64,000 nucleotides of DNA. Source: Pseudoxanthomonas sp. J31 (GTDB lineage: Bacteria > Pseudomonadota > Gammaproteobacteria > Xanthomonadales > Xanthomonadaceae). The notes beneath the pieces were generated by a model, which was given only the letters and a program-made list of their open reading frames with translations, ran no database searches and was not told the origin of the DNA. Below are positions 55,148-64,000 of the stretch, one piece after another. The translations under genes were made by a program, and so were the position numbers. Within the stretch, counting starts at the first letter, position 1. The number at the start of each line of letters is the position of its first letter. The stretch lies in the NCBI RefSeq assembly GCF_000510725.1, contig NZ_AZNZ01000012.1, positions 234 to 64,233 on the forward strand, read 5' to 3'.

Positions 55148-55801
55148 TCAGATCGGGCAGGACACTCCCGTCCCGCCCAGCCCGCAATAACCGTTCGGGT
55201 TCTTGGACAGGTACTGCTGGTGCAGGTCCTCGGCGTAGTAGAACGGCGGCGCCGGGTACAGCAGCTCGGTGGTGACCGGCGGATAGCCGGCTGCCGCCAG
55301 CGACGCCTGGTAGGCCTCGAGGCTGGCCTGCGCCGCCGCGTGCTGGGCGGCGGTATGGCTGTGGATGGCCGAGCGGTACTGGGTGCCGACGTCGTTGCCC
55401 TGGCGCATGCCCTGGGTCGGGTCGTGGCTTTCCCAGAACAGCTTCAGCAAGTTGGCGAAGTCCACCCGGGCCGGGTCGTAGACCACCCGCACCACCTCGG
55501 CATGCCCGGTGCGGCCGGAGCAGACCTCCTCGTAGGTGGGGTTGGGCGTGCCGCCGCCGGCATAGCCGACCGCGGTGGTGAACACCCCCGGCACCTGCCA
55601 GAACTTGCGCTCGGCGCCCCAGAAGCAGCCCATGCCGAACTCCACCTGCTCCATGCCGGGGAACTCGCCGCGCAGCGGGCGGCCGTGGACGTGGTGGACG
55701 TTGTGCAACGGCAGCGGGTCCGGGCGGCCCGGCAGCAGGTCCTCCGGGCGCGGCATGCGTTGCTTCCAGGCACCGATGCCAAGCAGGGATTCCAGGCTCA
55801 T
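55148..55801 (-). CDS. msrA: Peptide-methionine (S)-S-oxide reductase
   Basis: Repairs oxidised methionine in proteins. 217 residues; catalytic Cys59 in [12 protein letters not shown], then [20 protein letters not shown] and [14 protein letters not shown]. The C-terminal [15 protein letters not shown] carries two more cysteines, the usual recycling Cys. An N-terminal extension of about 45 residues ([14 protein letters not shown]) is typical of the longer proteobacterial MsrA type. It follows the DUF2007 gene by 10 bases and is probably cotranscribed with it. Confidence 0.97.
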   Translation of the reverse strand: MSLESLLGIGAWKQRMPRPEDLLPGRPDPLPLHNVHHVHGRPLRGEFPGMEQVEFGMGCFWGAERKFWQVPGVFTTAVGYAGGGTPNPTYEEVCSGRTGHAEVVRVVYDPARVDFANLLKLFWESHDPTQGMRQGNDVGTQYRSAIHSHTAAQHAAAQASLEAYQASLAAAGYPPVTTELLYPAPPFYYAEDLHQQYLSKNPNGYCGLGGTGVSCPI

Positions 55802-55811
55802 GGGGTCTCCT

Positions 55812-56072
55812 TCAGGCCGGCAGCAGGCCGGGGTCGGCCTCCGGGATGGGGTCCTCCGGGTCGGCCCGCAAGCCGGCGGCGCGCAACGCTGCATCGGCCA
55901 GGGGCAGCGAGGAGTCGGGCACGCATACCCGCAGCACCCCGAACAGGGGCAGCTCCCCGGCCGCGCCCAGCAGGTTCTCGCCGAAGACGAAGGCCGGGAT
56001 CCCGGCGTCCTCCAGCACGTGCCGGGCCAGGTGGGCGTCGATCAGGTTATGGGCGCGGTAGGCGACCTGCAT
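55812..56072 (-). CDS. DUF2007 small protein
   Basis: 86 residues, [20 protein letters not shown] then [20 protein letters not shown] and [17 protein letters not shown], matching the DUF2007 putative signal-transducing fold (a PII-like small alpha/beta domain). Function unknown. It is the first gene of the leftward pair with msrA, suggesting only a possible tie to oxidative repair. Confidence 0.85.
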   Translation of the reverse strand: MQVAYRAHNLIDAHLARHVLEDAGIPAFVFGENLLGAAGELPLFGVLRVCVPDSSLPLADAALRAAGLRADPEDPIPEADPGLLPA

Positions 56073-56141
56073 GGGGGCTCCCGGGGGATGGGCTGGCCCC
56101 GAGCATACGCCCGGCCGGTCCGGCGGCCCTGAACGGCCGCG

Positions 56142-56167
56142 GCACCGCGGCCCGGGGACCGCGGTGC
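56142..56167. promoter_or_regulatory. Hairpin in the glnS leader
   Basis: GCACCGCGG-N8-CCGCGGTGC, perfect 9-bp arms ending 40 bases before the glnS ATG and 70 bases upstream of the divergent DUF2007 gene. No T-tract. It may be an operator or leader structure. Confidence 0.35.
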
Positions 56168-56207
56168 TCGGCTAAACTTGCGGTTTGCCTTCGCAGCCCC
56201 CGCCACG

Positions 56208-57944
<1,737 letters not shown>

Positions 57945-57947
<3 letters not shown>

Positions 57948-57971
57948 CCCACCCCTGACCCACCCCTGACC
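57945..57971. repeat. Short tandem repeat after glnS
   Basis: Two adjacent copies of TGACCCACCCC (57945-57955 and 57956-57966) plus a partial third, TGACC. The glnS stop codon TGA is the first TGA of the array, so each unit supplies one more TGA. Confidence 0.6.
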
Positions 57972-57976
57972 CGTCG

Positions 57977-58000
57977 CGTGGCCGGCCGCGGCCGGCCACG
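57977..58000. terminator. GC palindrome between glnS and the EamA gene
   Basis: A perfect 24-bp palindrome with arms CGTGGCCGGC/GCCGGCCACG around CGCG, ending 11 bases before the next start codon. No T-tract. It is either a terminator-like 3' structure for glnS or a block on the next gene's ribosome-binding site. Confidence 0.45.
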
Positions 58001-58011
58001 CCCGATCCGCG

Positions 58012-58992
58012 ATGTCGCCACCCGCCCCCCATCCGCGCACGCACCCGGGCCTGGCCGGGGGCGTGGCCAGCGGCGTGGCCGCCGGCGCGCTGTGGGGCCT
58101 GGTGTTCCTGGCGCCGCAGCTGCTGCCGGACTTCGGCGCGCTGCAGCAGTCGGTGGCGCGCTACCTGGCCTACGGCGTGCTCGCCCTGGCCCTGCTCGTA
58201 CCGCGATGGCGCCGCGCCACCGCGCCGCTGGGCAAGGCGGAATGGCGCGCGCTGGTCGCGCTGAGCCTGCTGGGCAACCTCCTCTATTTCGTGCTGCTGG
58301 CCAGCGCCATCCACGCCGCCGGCGGCGCCGCGACCGCGCTGATCGTGGGCCTGGTGCCGGTGGTGGTCACCGTGGCCGGCGTGCGCCGCCACCATGCGAG
58401 CGGCCCGCGCCTGCGCGCGCTGGCCGGCCCCTGCGTGCTGTCGGTGCTGGGCATGGCCCTGGTGGCCGTCGATGCGGTGCGCGCCGGACGCGGGCTCAAC
58501 AGCGATGCCGCCAGCAGCATCGGCGGGCTGGCCTGCGCGGTCGGCGCGCTGGTGTCGTGGTCGGCGTACTCGGTCGGCAACGCACGCTGGCTGGAGCGGC
58601 GTCCGGACATCTCCAGCCGCGACTGGTCGCTGCTGACCGGCGTGGCCACCGGCGGCCTGGCCCTGCTGCTGGCGCCGCTGGCGCTGCTGTGGGATGCATC
58701 GGCGCACGAGCCGGGCGCCTGGCTGCGCCTGCTGGGAATCTCCTCCGCGCTGGCCCTGTTCGCCTCGGTGGTCGGCAACGCGTTCTGGAACGCGGCCAGC
58801 CGCCGCCTGCCACTGAGCCTGGCCGGGCAGATGATCGTGTTCGAAACCCTGTTCGCCCTGCTGTACGGCTTCCTGTGGGAATGGCGCCTGCCCGGGCTGC
58901 TGGAAATCGCGGCCATCGCCTGCCTGCTGGGCGGGGTGCTGTGGTGCGCGGCGCGGCACGCACCGGCGCAGGCGCCCGCGCACGCCGGTTAG
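58012..58992 (+). CDS. EamA-family (DMT) inner-membrane transporter
   Basis: 326 residues with about ten hydrophobic segments in two EamA halves. The first half contains AGALWGLVFLAPQLLP and GNLLYFVLLASAIHAAGGAATALIVGLVPVVVTVAG, the second ALVSWSAYSVGNARWL and LSLAGQMIVFETLFALLYGFLWEW. The family exports or imports metabolites such as amino acids; the substrate cannot be read from sequence. The start at 58012 lies directly behind a 24-bp palindrome that would hide the ribosome-binding site. Confidence 0.9.
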   Translation: MSPPAPHPRTHPGLAGGVASGVAAGALWGLVFLAPQLLPDFGALQQSVARYLAYGVLALALLVPRWRRATAPLGKAEWRALVALSLLGNLLYFVLLASAIHAAGGAATALIVGLVPVVVTVAGVRRHHASGPRLRALAGPCVLSVLGMALVAVDAVRAGRGLNSDAASSIGGLACAVGALVSWSAYSVGNARWLERRPDISSRDWSLLTGVATGGLALLLAPLALLWDASAHEPGAWLRLLGISSALALFASVVGNAFWNAASRRLPLSLAGQMIVFETLFALLYGFLWEWRLPGLLEIAAIACLLGGVLWCAARHAPAQAPAHAG

Positions 58993-59049
58993 CCGCGGCC
59001 GGGGGAGGCCGATACACTGCACGATTCCCCCGTACTTCCCAGGAACACC

Positions 59050-59610
59050 ATGCTGCACGCCCAGGTCCACCTCACCCTCCCGGTCTGGATCCACGAGGCC
59101 GTCGATCCGGCCGCCGTCTATGCCACGGACGAGGACAAGGTGGCGCTGGCGATCGAGCTGTCGCGCCGCAACGTCCAGGCGCGCAGCGGCGGTCCGTTCG
59201 GCGCGGTGGTGTTCGGGCCCGACCACCGGGTGATCGCCGCCGGCGTGAACCGGGTGGTGCCGCACGCCACCTCGCTGGCGCACGCGGAGAACATGGCCTA
59301 CATGCTGGCGCAGCAGAAGCTGCAGACCCCGCGCCTCAATGACGTGCTCTCGCCGGTGACCCTGGCCACCTCCTCGCAGCCGTGCTGCCAGTGCTACGGC
59401 GCCACCATCTGGGCCGGGATCGACCGCCTGCTGATCGGTGCCCGCGCCGAGGACGTGATGGAACTGACCGAGTTCGACGAGGGCCCGCTGCCGGCGGACT
59501 GGACCGGCGAGCTGGAGCGCCGCGGCATCGCGGTGGCGCGCGACATCCTGCGCGGGCCGGCGCGCGAAGTGCTGCGCGCCTACGGCGAGAGCGGCGGCGA
59601 CAAGTACTGA
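59050..59610 (+). CDS. Nucleoside/guanine deaminase of the cytidine-deaminase fold
   Basis: 186 residues with the zinc and proton-relay motif HAE (His78, Glu80) in LAHAENMAYML and the second zinc motif PCCQC (Cys112, Cys115). GGPFGAVVF before it is typical of guanine deaminases and tRNA-adenosine-deaminase relatives. A long N-terminal part (LHAQVHLTLPVWIHEAVDPA) is unlike TadA, so a free purine base is the more likely substrate; the exact one is unresolved. It is 31 bases upstream of rlmM on the same strand. Confidence 0.88.
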   Translation: MLHAQVHLTLPVWIHEAVDPAAVYATDEDKVALAIELSRRNVQARSGGPFGAVVFGPDHRVIAAGVNRVVPHATSLAHAENMAYMLAQQKLQTPRLNDVLSPVTLATSSQPCCQCYGATIWAGIDRLLIGARAEDVMELTEFDEGPLPADWTGELERRGIAVARDILRGPAREVLRAYGESGGDKY

Positions 59611-59641
59611 TGCGATCCACGCAGATGCCGGAGGCCACCCG

Positions 59642-60697
59642 ATGAACGGACTGCTCGGCTACTGCCGCCAGGGCTTCGAGCCGGAACTGGCCGCCGAGCT
59701 GGGCGAGCGTGCCGCGGCCGCCGGCATCCCCGGCTACGCCCGCGCCAGCCGCGACGACGGCTACGTGCTGTTCGTCACCGGCGACGCGGCCGACGCGCGC
59801 GCGCTGGAGCGCGCCCTGCCGTTCCGCGAGCTGGTGTTCGCGCGGCAGAAGCTGCGCCTGCTGGCCGAGCTGCGCGGGATCGATCCGAAGGACCGGCTGG
59901 CGCCGCTGCTGGCGGCGTTGCCGGAGGGCCTGCGCGTGGGCGATGCCTGGGTCGAGCATCCGGATTCGGACGCCGGCAAGCCGCTCTCCGGCCTGGCACG
60001 CAGCTTCGGCAACGCGCTGCGCCCGGCGCTGCGCAGGGCCGGCGTGCTCGGCGCGAAGGAAGACCCGCGCCTGCCGCGTCTGCACGTGTGCTTCCTGGCC
60101 GGCGACCACCTGCTGCTGGCCCTGGCCGACCCGCGCGACAGCGCGCCCTGGCCGCTGGGCATCCCGCGGCTGAAGCTGCATCCGGAAGCGCCCTCGCGCT
60201 CGGCGCTGAAGCTGGAGGAGGCCTTCCTGGTCCTGCTGGGCGAAAGCGAGCGCGAGCGCCTGCTGCGTCCCGGCATGACCGCGGCCGACCTCGGCGCCGC
60301 GCCCGGCGGCTGGACCTGGGTGCTGACCCGCCACCACCTGCGCGTGACCTCGGTCGACAACGGTCCGCTGCGCCAGCACGTGCTGGACACCGGCCTGGTC
60401 GAGCACCTGCGCGCCGACGGCTTCCACTGGAAACCGGCCCAGCCGCTGGACTGGATGGTGTGCGACATGGTCGAACAGCCCAGCCGGGTGGCCGCGCGCA
60501 TGGCGCAGTGGTTCGCCGAAGGCTGGTGCCGGCAGGCGGTGTTCAACCTCAAGCTGCCGATGAAGAAGCGCTGGCAGGAAACCCGGCTGTGCCTGGACCT
60601 GTTCGCGGCCCAGGCCGGACGCCCGCTCACCATCCGCGCGCGCCAGCTGTACCACGACCGCGAGGAGATCACGGTCCTGGCGATGCCCGCCGGCTGA
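59642..60697 (+). CDS. rlmM: 23S rRNA (cytidine2498-2'-O)-methyltransferase RlmM
   Basis: Ribose-methylates C2498 of 23S rRNA. 351 residues. An N-terminal THUMP-like domain (CRQGFEPELAAELGERAAAA, VGDAWVEHPDSDAGKPLSGL) is followed by a Rossmann methyltransferase with GMTAADLGAAPGGWTWVL (SAM) and WMVCDMVEQPSRVA. Catalytic Lys residues lie in VFNLKLPMKKRW. AGGCC-type ribosome-binding sequence precedes the ATG. It is convergent with the bcsC fragment and ends 52 bases before it. Confidence 0.96.
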   Translation: MNGLLGYCRQGFEPELAAELGERAAAAGIPGYARASRDDGYVLFVTGDAADARALERALPFRELVFARQKLRLLAELRGIDPKDRLAPLLAALPEGLRVGDAWVEHPDSDAGKPLSGLARSFGNALRPALRRAGVLGAKEDPRLPRLHVCFLAGDHLLLALADPRDSAPWPLGIPRLKLHPEAPSRSALKLEEAFLVLLGESERERLLRPGMTAADLGAAPGGWTWVLTRHHLRVTSVDNGPLRQHVLDTGLVEHLRADGFHWKPAQPLDWMVCDMVEQPSRVAARMAQWFAEGWCRQAVFNLKLPMKKRWQETRLCLDLFAAQAGRPLTIRARQLYHDREEITVLAMPAG

Positions 60698-60749
60698 GCC
60701 GGCGGCCCGTGCCCGCCGCCATCCGTGGCGGCCGGTCCCGGGGTCTTTC

Positions 60750-63700
60750 TTATTCGCCGGTCGCGTAGGGCGAACGCAGCGGCTGCGGCTGGCGCCCGAG
60801 CGAACCGCCGTAGCGGTCCAGCAGGAAGCGCAGGTACAGGTTGGTGCCGAACTGCTGGTAGTCGCGGGCGTTGTTGAGGTCCATGCGTCCGCCCAGGAAC
60901 AGCTGCCGCGACAGCTGCCATTCCGCCGCCGCGCTGAGGTTGTAGGACACCCCGGTCTTGCTCTGGCCCGCGTACACCGGCTCGATGTACTGCGGGGTCA
61001 GGCCCAGCAGCGCGGCCAGCGAGGCGGCCTCGTAGGCGGCGGCCTGCAGCTGCGGATCGTCCGGGAAGTACGGTGCCGGATCGACCCGGAAGTGCTGCAC
61101 GCCGACGCTGGCGTCCACCTGCCAGGCCAGGCGCTGGCTGGCGCTGCGCCCCGTCCAGTGCGCCGGGAAGCCGAGGTCGAAGTACGACTGCGGGCTGAAG
61201 TAGCCGCCGTGGCCGTAGGTGAAGCCGCTGAGGTTGCGGTCGTGGCGCATGGCGGTGAGGTTGAGGCCGGCGGTCAGCGACTGGTTGTCGGTCTCCAGCG
61301 CGTGCACGTAAACGCCCACGCTGGCCTCCTGGCGGTCGTTGCCGGCCACGTTCTCGCCTTCCAGCCGGTGCCAGGCGAAATTGCCATAGGTGCCCAGCAG
61401 GCCGTTGTCCATGGTCGCCTCGACCTTGGCGCCGGTGGCGGTCACTCCGCCCCACTGCATGCCGGTGCGCGGATCCTCCACGCCGGCGAAGGACAGCAGG
61501 CTGTCGGTCAGCGGCCGGCGCGAGGCCTCCACGCCCCAGCTCACGGTCTCGCCGGCCTGGCCGCGGTACGCCACGCCGCCAACCACCTGCGACTGGCGGA
61601 AGCCCAGCGGCGTGCTGCCGATGTCCAGGCGCAGGCCGCCGTGTTCGTAGGCGACCGCCACGCCCGCGCCGCTGGCGTCCTGGGCGCCCACCGGGCGCGC
61701 GCTGGCGGCGTTGGCGACCATCGCGTACAGCGTGTCCTGGAACGCCAGCGGGGTCTGGGTCGCGCTGGAACCGCGCGCCAGCCCCTGCAGCTGCGCCTGC
61801 TGCTCGGCGGTGAGGCCGCGCGCCAGGGTGGCGTTGCCGAGGATCTGCGCGGCGATGTCGCCGATCGGCAGGTTGCCCAGGTCGCGCGAGAGCACGTAGG
61901 CCGGCAGCGGATCCTGGTACAGCGCCTGCAGCGCCGCGGCGCGGCGCTCGGCCGCGGTCAGGGCGCCGTCGGTCTGGTTGTACAGCTCCTGGTAGCGGCC
62001 GCTGGCCAGCGCGGTGTCGTAGATCAGGTTGCGGGTGGCGTTGGTGTCGCCGCGGGTCAGCAGCAGCTGGTACAGGCTGGAGCCGACCAGCTTGTCCACC
62101 GGCTCGCGGTCGGCGGCCAGGGCCCCGGCCAGCGCCGCCTGCGGGCCGCCGCCGAAGCGGCTGGCCACCCCGTACCCGGCATCCATGCTGCCGGCGTCGA
62201 GGATGGTCGGGGTGACCGCCACCTGCAGCTTGCCCTCGCCCACGGCGAAGCGGCCCTGCAGCGGCACCTGCAGGTCGTCCAGCCGGCCCAGGCCGGCCTC
62301 GCCGTCGCGGCTGCGGTAGGCCGCGGCCACGCCCAGCTGGCTGCTGTTCTGGCCCTGCAGTTCGCGCAGCTCGTCCAGCACCGGGTTCGGGCTGGCGCGC
62401 TGCGCGCGCGGCGGGGCCGCCAGGGCCGGCTGCGGCGCGCTGGCCACGGCCGTGCCCGGCACCGGCAGGGCCAGGGCCGGCTGCGCTGGCGCCTGCGGGA
62501 CGACCGCCTGCAGCGCGGCCGGCGGCGGCAGGTCGGTGCCGCGCGTGGGCAGCGGATCCGGCGCGAACCCGGTGGTGGCCGCCGGCGGCGGCAGCGCGCC
62601 GTTGGCGGCCGGCAGCATCGCCACCGGTGCCGGCGCCGCCGCGGCCGGCGTGGCCAGCGGATCGAAGCGCTCGCCGCGCAACGCCCTGCCACGGGCCTGG
62701 CCGCCGGTCAGGCCGGCGAACGGGTTGAAGGCACGGCCGCCGCTGCCGGCCAGCGCGGTGCTGGCCGCCGGATAGCCGTGGTCGGCCTGCCCGGCCTCGC
62801 GCGCCTGCGCGGCCAGGGCAGCACGGAAATAGCGCTCGGCCTTGCGGTTCTGCCCGGCGGCGCGGTACGCGCGGCCGGCGCCGGCCAGCACCTCCGGCGA
62901 CTGCGGCTGGCGCGCCAGCGCCTGGCCCAGGTAGTACTCGGCGGTGTCCAGGTCGCGCAGGGCGGCGGCGCTGCCGGCGGCGGCAACCATCGCGTCGACG
63001 TCGTCCGGGGCCAGCTGCAGCTGCTGCTGGTACAGCGCCAGGGCCTGGCGGTGGTCGCCGGCGGCCGCGTACAGCCGCGCCAGCGCGGCCACGGTACGCG
63101 GATCCTGCGGCTGTTCGGCCAGGACCGGGGCCAGGGTCTCGTAGGCCGCCTCGAGGTTGCCCATCTCGCGCAGCGCGTCCACCTGGCGCAGCACGTAGCC
63201 GGTGCGCAGGTCGCGGTAGCGCGCGGCCTGGGCCGGGGTCATCGGCGCCTCGTCGAGCTTGCGCAGCAGCGCCGCCAGTTCGGCGTCCTGGCCGGCGCGC
63301 AGCAGCACCGCGGCGTATTGCAGGCGTTCCTCGGTGCCGGCGTCGGGACCGGACAGCAAGCGCTGCGCCAGCACCAGGGCGCGCTGGCGGCTGCCGATCC
63401 GGGCATAGGCCTCGGCCAGCGCGCCGGCGGCATCCGCGCGCTGCAGGCGGTCGCCCAGCGAGGCCTCGACCCGCGCCAGCAGCAGCTGCGCCTCGCCGGT
63501 GCGCTGCTGCGCCGCCAGCTGCCGCGCGCGCGCGGCCTGCACGTGGATCCAGGCCACGTCGTGCAGCGCCGCCATCGCGCCGTCGCGCGAGCCGGCGGGG
63601 ATGCGCTCGAGGGTGGCGTAGACCGCGTTCCAGTCGCCCTGCTCCTGGGCGTAGACCGCCGCCGCGTGCAGCGCCTGCGGGGAATCGTCCAGGGCCAGCA

Positions 63701-64000
63701 GGCCTTCCATGATCGCCCGCGCCTGGTCGGGGCGGCCGCCGCGCTGGTACAGGCGCGCCAGCTCCAGCCGCAGCCAGGGATCGCGGCCCTGCTCCAGCAA
63801 CGCGTCTTCCAGTTCGATCCGGGCCGCGTCAAGGTCACCGGCGGCCAGCGCCTCCTGGGCGCGGGCGCGGGCCAGCGCCGCGCGCAGCGCGCCGGCGCCG
63901 CCGGCCTGCTCGCGCTGGGCCGGGGTCAGGCGTTCGTACAGCGCCGCGGCCTCGGCGGCGCGGCCCTGGCGGCCAAGCAGGCCGACCAGGCCCTGCAGCG
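60750..64000 (-). CDS. bcsC: Cellulose synthase subunit BcsC, C-terminal part (cut by window edge)
   Basis: Outer-membrane secretin-like component for cellulose export. The frame stays open to base 64000 with no start, so at least 1,083 residues are present but the N-terminus is outside. The visible part begins with TPR pairs (AAALYERLTPAQREQAG, LARLYQRGGRPDQARAIMEG, ALYQQQLQLAPDDVDAMVAA), then a Pro/Ala-rich linker (about 350 residues from the ATG at 63800), then the BCSC_C beta-barrel ending NARDYQQFGTNLYLRFLLDR. bcsA/B/Z should lie to the right. The stop is 52 bases from rlmM. Confidence 0.93.
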   Translation of the reverse strand, partial: LQGLVGLLGRQGRAAEAAALYERLTPAQREQAGGAGALRAALARARAQEALAAGDLDAARIELEDALLEQGRDPWLRLELARLYQRGGRPDQARAIMEGLLALDDSPQALHAAAVYAQEQGDWNAVYATLERIPAGSRDGAMAALHDVAWIHVQAARARQLAAQQRTGEAQLLLARVEASLGDRLQRADAAGALAEAYARIGSRQRALVLAQRLLSGPDAGTEERLQYAAVLLRAGQDAELAALLRKLDEAPMTPAQAARYRDLRTGYVLRQVDALREMGNLEAAYETLAPVLAEQPQDPRTVAALARLYAAAGDHRQALALYQQQLQLAPDDVDAMVAAAGSAAALRDLDTAEYYLGQALARQPQSPEVLAGAGRAYRAAGQNRKAERYFRAALAAQAREAGQADHGYPAASTALAGSGGRAFNPFAGLTGGQARGRALRGERFDPLATPAAAAPAPVAMLPAANGALPPPAATTGFAPDPLPTRGTDLPPPAALQAVVPQAPAQPALALPVPGTAVASAPQPALAAPPRAQRASPNPVLDELRELQGQNSSQLGVAAAYRSRDGEAGLGRLDDLQVPLQGRFAVGEGKLQVAVTPTILDAGSMDAGYGVASRFGGGPQAALAGALAADREPVDKLVGSSLYQLLLTRGDTNATRNLIYDTALASGRYQELYNQTDGALTAAERRAAALQALYQDPLPAYVLSRDLGNLPIGDIAAQILGNATLARGLTAEQQAQLQGLARGSSATQTPLAFQDTLYAMVANAASARPVGAQDASGAGVAVAYEHGGLRLDIGSTPLGFRQSQVVGGVAYRGQAGETVSWGVEASRRPLTDSLLSFAGVEDPRTGMQWGGVTATGAKVEATMDNGLLGTYGNFAWHRLEGENVAGNDRQEASVGVYVHALETDNQSLTAGLNLTAMRHDRNLSGFTYGHGGYFSPQSYFDLGFPAHWTGRSASQRLAWQVDASVGVQHFRVDPAPYFPDDPQLQAAAYEAASLAALLGLTPQYIEPVYAGQSKTGVSYNLSAAAEWQLSRQLFLGGRMDLNNARDYQQFGTNLYLRFLLDRYGGSLGRQPQPLRSPYATGE

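Overview
The window is a 64 kb piece of a high-GC gammaproteobacterial chromosome, most likely Xanthomonadaceae/Lysobacteraceae (Lysobacter, Luteimonas, Pseudoxanthomonas or Stenotrophomonas-like). The evidence is gene content and order: ahpC-ahpF-oxyR in one block, a Pil-Chp chemosensory cluster flanked by gshB and a tonB-like gene, the lolB-ispE-tRNA-Gln-prs-rplY-pth-ychF run, a tRNA-Tyr/Gly/Thr-tuf operon, a three-subunit transhydrogenase, and intergenic GATTCG/CCAATC repeats. Nearly every gene is recognisable housekeeping. I see no prophage, insertion sequence, CRISPR array, rRNA operon or restriction system.

Layout. 1-700: start of tuf and three tRNAs, read leftward from one strong promoter. 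723-7632: a leftward block (TPR protein, lolB, ispE, tRNA-Gln, prs, rplY, pth, ychF) joining outer-membrane lipoprotein sorting, isoprenoid and nucleotide precursors and translation quality control. 7773-10693: rightward hemA-prfA-moaB. 10700-12810: leftward yihY-like, tlpA-like lipoprotein, acylphosphatase. 12890-14921: rightward wrbA, DUF2069, a half-length asparaginase-domain gene, ybaK. 15007-16106: sufT and a divergent small membrane protein. 16152-20609: the transhydrogenase genes, with an ECF sigma factor / membrane protein / DUF3106 module placed in reverse orientation between pntAA and pntAB-pntB. 20725-28154: DUF1631, nitroreductase-exonuclease, NUDIX-formylglutamate amidohydrolase, DUF2242 lipoprotein, prolyl aminopeptidase. 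28213-32613: prmC and the divergent peroxide-defence operon ahpC-ahpF-oxyR with a 37-bp OxyR-type site. 32764-36825: rnk, nudE-cysQ (leftward), bioA-rsmE (rightward). 36903-48960: leftward pilG-pilH-pilI-pilJ-chpA-chpB-like-chpC-like cluster. 49195-54928: gshB-tonB-like, class I aldolase, pyruvate kinase, transaldolase. 55148-60697: msrA, DUF2007, glnS, EamA transporter, nucleoside deaminase, rlmM. 60750-64000: the C-terminal part of BcsC, cut by the right edge.

The least ordinary points are these. The Pil-Chp cluster has no pilK/cheR gene, and its CheB-like protein has lost all three catalytic positions, so the methylation arm of adaptation looks absent. The sigma module splits the transhydrogenase locus. 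One asparaginase-domain gene encodes only the N-terminal half of the fold. The ahpC-ahpF spacer is packed with hairpins. No gene-free stretch exceeds about 300 bases; the longest gaps (23116-23379, 53709-53950, 48961-49194, 29790-30013, 54929-55147, 17876-18089) are described under features or findings where anything is visible. 53709-53950 (between divergent pyk and tal) shows only a CATAAT at 53876-53881 with no matching -35.
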